DNA of 7,764 nucleotides from G020353115 sp964389685 (GTDB lineage: Bacteria > Bacteroidota > Bacteroidia > Bacteroidales > VadinHA17): the NCBI GenBank assembly GCA_964389685.1, contig CAYMFM010000124.1:1-7764 (forward strand). Direction: 5' to 3'. Position 1 is the first letter of the stretch, and every line of letters begins with the position of its first letter. Under the pieces are notes generated by a model that was not told the DNA's origin, did no database searches, and saw only the letters and a program-made list of their open reading frames with translations. Shown one piece after another: positions 1 to 4,845 of the stretch. The translations under genes and the position numbers were made by a program.

Positions 1-2307
1 CCGGTAGCCTATGCCATCCTGAACCAAACCATTGAAACACCGGTTGAAGGAGTGAGGTTCGACATTGAAGGAGAGAATGACCCGGTATGGGAAAGCATTG
101 CGGTGGGTGAGAATGGCTATTTCAACAGCCGAAAGCTCAGGGGAGGGTATCTGTACATTCAATATGACTCTCCGGAAGAAAAAGTCATGATACTGGAAGC
201 TACGGGCCATACCATGGCATTCATTAATGGCATTCCCAGGGAGGGCGATCATTATAACCTCAGTTACTCCCAGATTCCCATACAGATCGAAAAAGGATTA
301 AATTATTTCTACTTTACGGGTGGACGGTTCCCCATGATCATGGCCATGCTGACCAAACCCCCTTCGGAAGCCATGTTTTCCCCCAAAGATCTGACATTGC
401 CTGACCTGATTGTCGGTGAAGGAGATCAAAAGTGGGCTGCAGTCCGGATCATCAATGCTTCCGGGGAGGAATTGGCAAACCTGGCGATCGAATGCCGGGT
501 GGCAGGGGGGGATGCAGTGTATACCAACGTCCCCGTGATCTCCCTTATGAACATCCGGAAGGTGGGCTTCCGAATCCAGGATGTGGATACCCTGTCATCA
601 GAGAAAGTCAAGGTTCAACTGGCACTGGTGAATAGAATGACAAGGCAGCGGGTTGACCAGCTTGAATTTGAAATAGAGAATAAGACGGCTGACCGGATGT
701 ATGCCAGGACATTTATCAGCAAAATGGATGGCAGCGTTCAATATTTTGCCGTCAGGCCAGGGAACATTCCCGAGGGGCAGAAACCGGCTCTGTTTTTTTC
801 CGTTCACGGTGCAGGTGTGGAAGCCCGTAACCAGGCAAGAGCCTATCAACCCAAGGATTGGGGGATCGTTATCGCACCAACCAACCGAAGACCCTTTGGT
901 TTTGCATGGGAAGACTGGGGCAGGCTTGATGCCCTGGAGGTTTTGGAGGTTGGAAAAACGATCTATTCCACCGATCCCGAACGAACCTACCTGACCGGCC
1001 ACTCGATGGGCGGACACGGGACATGGTACCTGGGAGCCACCTATCCCGATCGCTTTGCTGCAATTGCGCCCTGCGCAGGGTATGCTGACCTGCTGGGCTA
1101 CGCAGTCCGGGAAACACCGGCAGGAGAATCCTCTGTGATGGAACAGGTGATTATCCGGGCAGCGAATCCGCTCCGGACGCGGGAGATGGCAAGAAATTAC
1201 CTGCACCATGGCATTTATGTTCTTCACGGGGATGCAGATGAGACCGTCCCCGTCTCCCAGGCACGGGCTATGAGGGAACTGCTGGGAACATTTCATAACG
1301 ATTTTACCTATTACGAATACCCTGGCGGATCACACTGGTACGGGGATATCAGCATGGACTGGCCACCCATTTTCGATTACTTCAAGCTGCATACCCTGAA
1401 ACCATTGAAGGATATTCAACACATTGAATTTCATACAGCAAGCCCCGGTGTCTCATCCCGGTCAGGCTGGGTTACCATACAGAATCAGGAATCTCCCTTT
1501 GAATTCAGCCAGGTCAATATGAGCTGGGATCCGGAAGGAAAGACATTTAACGGGACGACTAAAAATGTCTCCGGCCTGGGGCTGAACGTTTCAGCCCTGG
1601 AAACCGAATCACCGGTTCAGGTTGTTCTGGATAACCAATCCCTGAAAGACCTGGAACCACGGAATGGATTCATATGGCTCAGAGAAAAGGAAGGGAAATG
1701 GACAAATACCGATGCCCCGGATGTGAAGGACAAAAGCCCTCACCGATATGGGAATTTTAAAGATGCCTACCGCAACAACATACTGTTTGTTTATGGAACA
1801 GCAGGCAATCCTGAGGAAAACGAGTGGATGTACTATAAAGCCCGTTTTGATGCGGAAACTTTCGGTTACAGGGGGAATGGATCGATTGAGATCATTCCGG
1901 ATACCCGGTTTGAACCGGAGGATTATACAGACCGGAATATCGTCCTGTTTGGCAATGCTTCCACAAACAGGGCATGGAATATCCTCCTGTCCGGTTGCCC
2001 GGTTCAGGTTACCAATGGTAAAGTCCGGATTGGGAAAAAAGAGTGGAAAGGTGATGATCTCGGGATCTATTTCATATACCCCCGTTTTGACAGCGATTTT
2101 GCCTCGGTGGGTATTGTGGCGGGCACCGGTTTGCCCGGAATGAAAGCCACCTATGCGAACCAGTATTTTCTTGCCGGACCGGGATTCCCCGACCTGGCCC
2201 TCTTCCGGCTATCCATGCTCACAGATGGGTACGATGCGGTGGAGGGTGCCGGGTTCTTCGGCAACGACTGGAGCGTGGAAAATGGGGATTTTGTGTGGAA
2301 GAAATGA
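1..2307 (+). CDS. Large multidomain alpha/beta-hydrolase (esterase / S9-like serine hydrolase), 5'-truncated by the window
   Basis: The frame is open from base 1, so the 768 visible residues are a C-terminal part; the GTG at 52 is only the first possible start in the window. Numbering from base 1: residues about 30-120 look like a galactose-binding-type beta-sandwich (pattern AFINGIPREGDHY then KGLNYFYFTGGR); about 120-235 another beta-rich segment; about 235-470 an alpha/beta-hydrolase core. The nucleophile motif is GHSMGG with Ser335 (codon 1003-1005), the acid is Asp413 in HGDADETVP (1237-1239) and the histidine is His445 in GGSHWYGD (1333-1335), so the triad is complete. Residues about 475-768 form a long C-terminal region with DRNIVLFGNASTNRAW and VGIVAGTG; I recall similar tails in esterase-like hydrolases of Planctomycetes and Bacteroidota, function unknown. 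It probably cleaves an ester, perhaps on a polysaccharide; a peptidase role cannot be excluded. The signal peptide, if any, lies outside the window. The next gene starts 637 bases downstream. Confidence 0.85.
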   Translation, partial: PVAYAILNQTIETPVEGVRFDIEGENDPVWESIAVGENGYFNSRKLRGGYLYIQYDSPEEKVMILEATGHTMAFINGIPREGDHYNLSYSQIPIQIEKGLNYFYFTGGRFPMIMAMLTKPPSEAMFSPKDLTLPDLIVGEGDQKWAAVRIINASGEELANLAIECRVAGGDAVYTNVPVISLMNIRKVGFRIQDVDTLSSEKVKVQLALVNRMTRQRVDQLEFEIENKTADRMYARTFISKMDGSVQYFAVRPGNIPEGQKPALFFSVHGAGVEARNQARAYQPKDWGIVIAPTNRRPFGFAWEDWGRLDALEVLEVGKTIYSTDPERTYLTGHSMGGHGTWYLGATYPDRFAAIAPCAGYADLLGYAVRETPAGESSVMEQVIIRAANPLRTREMARNYLHHGIYVLHGDADETVPVSQARAMRELLGTFHNDFTYYEYPGGSHWYGDISMDWPPIFDYFKLHTLKPLKDIQHIEFHTASPGVSSRSGWVTIQNQESPFEFSQVNMSWDPEGKTFNGTTKNVSGLGLNVSALETESPVQVVLDNQSLKDLEPRNGFIWLREKEGKWTNTDAPDVKDKSPHRYGNFKDAYRNNILFVYGTAGNPEENEWMYYKARFDAETFGYRGNGSIEIIPDTRFEPEDYTDRNIVLFGNASTNRAWNILLSGCPVQVTNGKVRIGKKEWKGDDLGIYFIYPRFDSDFASVGIVAGTGLPGMKATYANQYFLAGPGFPDLALFRLSMLTDGYDAVEGAGFFGNDWSVENGDFVWKK

Positions 2308-2380
2308 GCGGGGGAGACTGTAAGACGAAGTGACTGAGAGACGGAGAGATGTGGACAGAGTACAGAGTTCATCCACCTTC

Positions 2381-2401
2381 TCCGCCTGCGGATACGGCGG
2401 A
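2381..2401. repeat. Short inverted repeat TCCGCC / GGCGGA
   Basis: Six-base perfect arms (2381-2386 and 2396-2401) enclose a nine-base loop. The arms are GC-rich inside a lower-GC spacer. It resembles TCCGCC/GGCGGA palindromes that I associate with Bacteroidota intergenic DNA, but the family assignment is from memory. Confidence 0.5.
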
Positions 2402-2441
2402 CAGGGGAGTTCAGGGTACAGGGTTTTGTGATGTCGGATTT

Positions 2442-2458
2442 CCTGCCTGCCAGGCAGG
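2442..2458. repeat. Perfect palindrome CCTGCCTG-C-CAGGCAGG
   Basis: Eight-base arms pair perfectly around a single central C. The palindrome sits between two copies of the 8-mer TCGGATTT (2434-2441, immediately adjacent, and 2465-2472, six bases away). The same left arm reappears as the last eight bases of the window (7757-7764). This suggests a dispersed palindromic element rather than a gene-specific regulatory site. Confidence 0.7.
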
Positions 2459-2568
2459 TGAATTTCGGATTTGAAAGAAGGAAGTGAGGCTTTGAGAAGG
2501 TGAGGAGTGAGTGGGAAGGGAGTTGTCCCGAAAAAAAAGAAATCAAAACGGGCTGGATAGAATGTTAT

Positions 2569-2603
2569 CAGTTAACAGTTAATAAGTTAATAGGTTAGGG
2601 TTA
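2569..2603 (+). repeat. Degenerate tandem repeat of a GTTAA word
   Basis: Successive copies read CAGTTAA, CAGTTAA, TAAGTTAA, TAGGTTA and GGGTTA. The first two units are identical and later ones decay. It is AT-rich and non-coding and may be a slipped-strand microsatellite remnant. Confidence 0.55.
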
Positions 2604-2639
2604 CATTCAAAGCTGCGGTTCTTTACGATAGTATGTTAA

Positions 2640-2681
2640 GCTCCATCGGAGCGTCATATAGAGGCCCAGGGTAACCCTGGG
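2640..2681. repeat. Two adjacent hairpins: GCTCC/GGAGC and CCCAGGGT/ACCCTGGG
   Basis: The first hairpin has five-base arms at 2640-2644 and 2648-2652 with a three-base loop. The second has perfect eight-base arms at 2665-2672 and 2674-2681 around a single A. The order 'AGCTCC..GGAGC, then a short AT-rich gap, then CCCAGGG..CCCTGGG' matches a composite intergenic repeat that I recall from Bacteroidota genomes. No T-tract follows, so a simple intrinsic terminator is unlikely. Confidence 0.65.
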
Positions 2682-2738
2682 AAATAACCTGGACCGAATG
2701 ACACTAACCGTTAAAATAGCATAAAACCCAAATCCAAC

Positions 2739-2757
2739 AATGCATCGGGAATGCATC
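2739..2757 (+). repeat. Direct repeat AATGCATC, 11 bases apart
   Basis: Two exact 8-mers start at 2739 and 2750, which is roughly one helical turn, just before the hairpin at 2762. The core ATGCAT is itself palindromic. It could be part of the neighbouring repeat element or an operator-like pair for the GH20 gene about 190 bases downstream; nothing further supports the operator reading. Confidence 0.4.
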
Positions 2758-2761
2758 CAAT

Positions 2762-2788
2762 GTAGAGACGCCATGCTGGCGTCTCTAC
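2762..2788. repeat. Perfect 12-base-arm hairpin GTAGAGACGCCA / TGGCGTCTCTAC
   Basis: Arms at 2762-2773 and 2777-2788 pair perfectly over a three-base loop (TGC). It is the longest perfect inverted repeat in the window. The GTAGAGACG...CGTCTCTAC outer arms recall short palindromic repeats common in Bacteroidota and cyanobacterial spacers, possibly spread by REP-type (RAYT) transposases. The stem is strong but is followed by TATATCCCC rather than a T-run, so termination is not its obvious role. Confidence 0.75.
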
Positions 2789-2793
2789 TATAT

Positions 2794-2808
2794 CCCCTTC
2801 TTGAGGGG
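2794..2808. repeat. Inverted repeat CCCCT / AGGGG, part of a C/G-run element
   Basis: Five-base arms enclose a five-base loop, followed by more G-runs up to about 2830 and then GGAATTTTA (2830-2838). The 9-mer GGAATTTTA also follows the longer CCCCTCCTA/TAGGAGGGG hairpin at 7728-7748, so both may belong to one repeat family. Confidence 0.5.
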
Positions 2809-2944
2809 AAAGCCCGAAGGGCAGGGGGAGGAATTTTACGATTTGAATTTACTGATCACCCCGGCATAAATCAATATTTTTCCCAAATGTTGCAACGAAT
2901 TTATTACTTTTAAAAACCGTTACTAAATCACAAAAATACAAATT

Positions 2945-4606
2945 ATGGAGTTAATGAAAAAAACATTATTACTGTCGATCAGTTTGCTGCTGATTGGTTC
3001 GTTTAATCAATGTACTCAGAAAATGCCGATAGAAGATCAAACCCTGAATCTTGTGCCGTTACCGGAGCAGGTTGAACAGTATGCCGGTAATTTTACCGTT
3101 GGTCCGGAAACGAAAATCCTTTATTCAACCGGTAACGAGGAGCTGAAATCCCTTGCACTCTACCTGTCGGAGTTGATTGGGCCTGCTACGGGCTATGACC
3201 TGGACGTGGCTGAAACGGATAAGGGGAAAAGAAGCAACTATTCCATTACCCTTCTCCTGGATCCGGAAACCATAGAGAACGATGAAGGTTATTCCCTTTC
3301 CGTTGAATCCAAGTCGGTACTGATTACCGGAAGAGCACCGGCTGGAGTTTTTTATGGGATCCAGACGCTGCGGCAACTGCTTCCCGTACAAATTGAAATG
3401 GAAAGCAGTGTGGAGGGAGTGGAATGGACAGTACCCTGTGTCGAGATCCTGGACAAGCCAAGGTTCCCCTACCGGGGATTACACCTCGATGTAGGTCGTC
3501 ATTTTTTCCCGGCATCGTACATTAAACGATACATCGACCTGATGGCTCTTCACAAGATGAATTATTTTCACTGGCATCTTACAGAAGACCAGGGATGGAG
3601 AATCGAGATAAAAAAATATCCGAAACTTACGGAGGTAGCTGCTTTCCGCAATGAAACCCTGGTTGGACATGCACGTCAGCGACCGCATGAATATGATGGG
3701 GAGCGCTACGGTGGATACTATACCCAGGAAGAGATTAAAGAGGTCGTAGAATATGCGGCTCAGCATTACATCACGGTTATTCCTGAGATTGAAATGCCGG
3801 GTCATTCCCAGGCTGCACTGGCAGCTTACCCTGAACTCGGGTGCACCGGTGGTCCTTATGAAGTGGCGACACGATGGGGAGTATACGGGGAGGTCTTTTG
3901 TGCAGGAAATGAACAGACCTTTGAATTCCTCGAAAATGTTCTGCTTGAAGTTATCGACCTGTTCCCGGGTGAATACATCCATGTCGGCGGTGATGAATGT
4001 CCCAAGCAACGATGGGAAGAGTGTGAAAAATGCCAGGCAAGGATCGAAGAGGAAGGATTGGCAGATGAACATGAACTCCAGAGCTATTTTATCAGACGGA
4101 TCGAAGAGTTCCTGGTTGCTCACGACCGGAAACTGATCGGATGGGACGAGATCCTTGAGGGAGGCCTGGCACCGGAAGCCACGGTCATGTCCTGGAGAGG
4201 AACCGAGGGGGGAATTGCTGCAGCCAAGGAGCATCATGATGTCATCATGACCCCGACATCGCATTGCTACCTCGATTATTACCAGGGAGACAGGGAGACT
4301 GAACCCCTTGCCATCGGAAATTACCTGCCGCTGGACACGGTCTACTCCTATGAACCGGTACCGGAAGAACTGACTGAAGAAGAGGGAAAATATATTCTCG
4401 GAACACAGGGCAATGTATGGACGGAGTATATAAAAACTCCCAAACATCTTGAATACATGGTCTATCCAAGGGCCTGTGCACTGGCCGAAACAGGCTGGAC
4501 ACCCAAAGAGTTGAAGGATTATAATGGTTTTATACAGCGAATGCTTGGCCATCAGAAACGACTCGAAGTGCTGAATGTGAATGCACGAAAAATAGAAGAG
4601 AAATAA
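2945..4606 (+). CDS. GH20 beta-N-acetylhexosaminidase, exported
   Basis: A 553-residue protein that would release terminal non-reducing beta-linked GlcNAc or GalNAc from exported-space oligosaccharides. The order is signal sequence (about 1-23, KK then a leucine-rich core), an N-terminal GH20b-type alpha/beta domain (about 32-165) and a TIM barrel (about 175-520). Visible active-site features are Arg177 in YRGLHLDVGRHFFP, HWHLTEDQGWR with Asp215, His287 in EMPGHS, the Asp350-Glu351 catalytic pair in HVGGDECP, Trp400, Trp417, the Asp444/Tyr446 pair in LDYYQ and Trp492-x-Glu494. These support substrate-assisted retaining catalysis through the 2-acetamido group. Length is normal for single-module family members. 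Cys23 could be lipidated, but FNQC is a poor lipobox and no acidic residues follow closely, so a periplasmic location is more likely than the cell surface. ATG 2945 and ATG 2954 are both possible; the second gives a cleaner MKKTLLL signal. No clear Shine-Dalgarno site. GlcNAc/GalNAc preference and chain target are unknown. Confidence 0.95.
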   Translation: MELMKKTLLLSISLLLIGSFNQCTQKMPIEDQTLNLVPLPEQVEQYAGNFTVGPETKILYSTGNEELKSLALYLSELIGPATGYDLDVAETDKGKRSNYSITLLLDPETIENDEGYSLSVESKSVLITGRAPAGVFYGIQTLRQLLPVQIEMESSVEGVEWTVPCVEILDKPRFPYRGLHLDVGRHFFPASYIKRYIDLMALHKMNYFHWHLTEDQGWRIEIKKYPKLTEVAAFRNETLVGHARQRPHEYDGERYGGYYTQEEIKEVVEYAAQHYITVIPEIEMPGHSQAALAAYPELGCTGGPYEVATRWGVYGEVFCAGNEQTFEFLENVLLEVIDLFPGEYIHVGGDECPKQRWEECEKCQARIEEEGLADEHELQSYFIRRIEEFLVAHDRKLIGWDEILEGGLAPEATVMSWRGTEGGIAAAKEHHDVIMTPTSHCYLDYYQGDRETEPLAIGNYLPLDTVYSYEPVPEELTEEEGKYILGTQGNVWTEYIKTPKHLEYMVYPRACALAETGWTPKELKDYNGFIQRMLGHQKRLEVLNVNARKIEEK

Positions 4607-4664
4607 ATTCCACCCCCAGCTTTGGATATAGGAAACGGAAGACTTTTAAGGAGCAGAAATTCCT

Positions 4665-4697
4665 ACTCACGGGGTGACTCCGAATCACCCTGTGAGT
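4665..4697. repeat. 13-bp hairpin between GH20 and GH95
   Basis: The left arm ACTCACGGGGTGA (4665-4677) pairs with TCACCCTGTGAGT (4685-4697) at 12 Watson-Crick positions plus one G-U wobble, over a seven-base loop CTCCGAA. It lies 59 bases past the GH20 stop. It could act as a 3'-end stabilising or terminating structure for the GH20 transcript, but there is no T-tract after it. A dispersed palindromic repeat is the alternative. Confidence 0.65.
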
Positions 4698-4744
4698 AAT
4701 TTGCGAAAGGCAGTCAGGGGGAGGAAAAGGAATGTAGAATTTAG

Positions 4745-4774
4745 AATGATAAATGATGAATGATGAATGATGAA
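4745..4774 (+). repeat. Heptamer tandem repeat AATGATG, about four copies
   Basis: One AATGATA copy is followed by three exact AATGATG copies and a partial one. It is non-coding and lies about 70 bases before the GH95 start. Copy number could vary between strains and slightly change promoter-to-gene spacing; that consequence is only inference. Confidence 0.75.
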
Positions 4775-4845
4775 GCGGGTAAGGAAGAAGAAAAAGAAAT
4801 GGTACTTGTTTAAAAACAACCTTTGGGAATCGAAATGATTATCAG

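Larger units (their letters stand above)
2308..2944. other. 637-base gene-free region rich in palindromes and short repeats
   Basis: I see no credible gene on either strand. Bases 2308-2375 are purine-rich and loosely repetitive (gagac, gacgga, gagag words), which looks like a decayed short tandem repeat. From 2381 to about 2840 there are at least five hairpins and three direct-repeat patches, listed separately. Bases 2840-2944 are AT-rich and presumably carry the promoter and leader of the GH20 gene, but no confident promoter can be named. No poly-T-tailed terminator for the upstream hydrolase is visible. Confidence 0.75.
4607..4845. other. Gap between GH20 and GH95 genes
   Basis: There is no coding signal. 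It contains a strong hairpin (4665-4697), a GGGGGAGGAA word similar to one at about 2824, a heptamer tandem repeat (4745-4774) and a purine-rich stretch up to about 4800. The last 45 bases are AT-rich and probably include the GH95 leader; AACCTTTG at 4818-4825 is one mismatch from the Bacteroidota -7 box TAnnTTTG, but no properly spaced -33 TTTG is present. Confidence 0.6.

Noticed and set aside
52..54. GTG as the true start of the first gene
   Set aside because: The same frame is open and protein-like back to base 1 and no signal peptide follows the GTG; the gene more likely starts before the window.
598..1296. 232-residue reverse-strand open frame opposite the hydrolase
   Set aside because: Overlaps the conserved hydrolase core including the Ser nucleophile motif; Cys/Pro-rich translation without domain features.
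2151..2546. 131-residue reverse-strand open frame at the end of the hydrolase and into the spacer
   Set aside because: Half of it is opposite a real gene and the rest covers palindromes and purine-rich repeats, giving a low-complexity RRIRRRRR-type translation.
2381..2808. CRISPR array
   Set aside because: The repeats differ from each other in sequence and spacing; there are no regular identical repeats with unique spacers and no cas genes.
2905..2912. TACTTTTA as a Bacteroidota -7 promoter box for GH20
   Set aside because: Seven of eight positions fit TAnnTTTG, but the region is AT-rich and no TTTG lies at the expected distance upstream, so chance is a good explanation.
2947..2950. GGAG as a ribosome binding site deciding ATG 2954
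   Set aside because: Only three bases separate it from the ATG, and Bacteroidota often do not use Shine-Dalgarno sites; it does not settle the start.
3479..4552. 357-residue reverse-strand open frame opposite GH20
   Set aside because: It lies entirely opposite a gene with intact catalytic motifs and its translation shows no recognisable family; a shadow frame.
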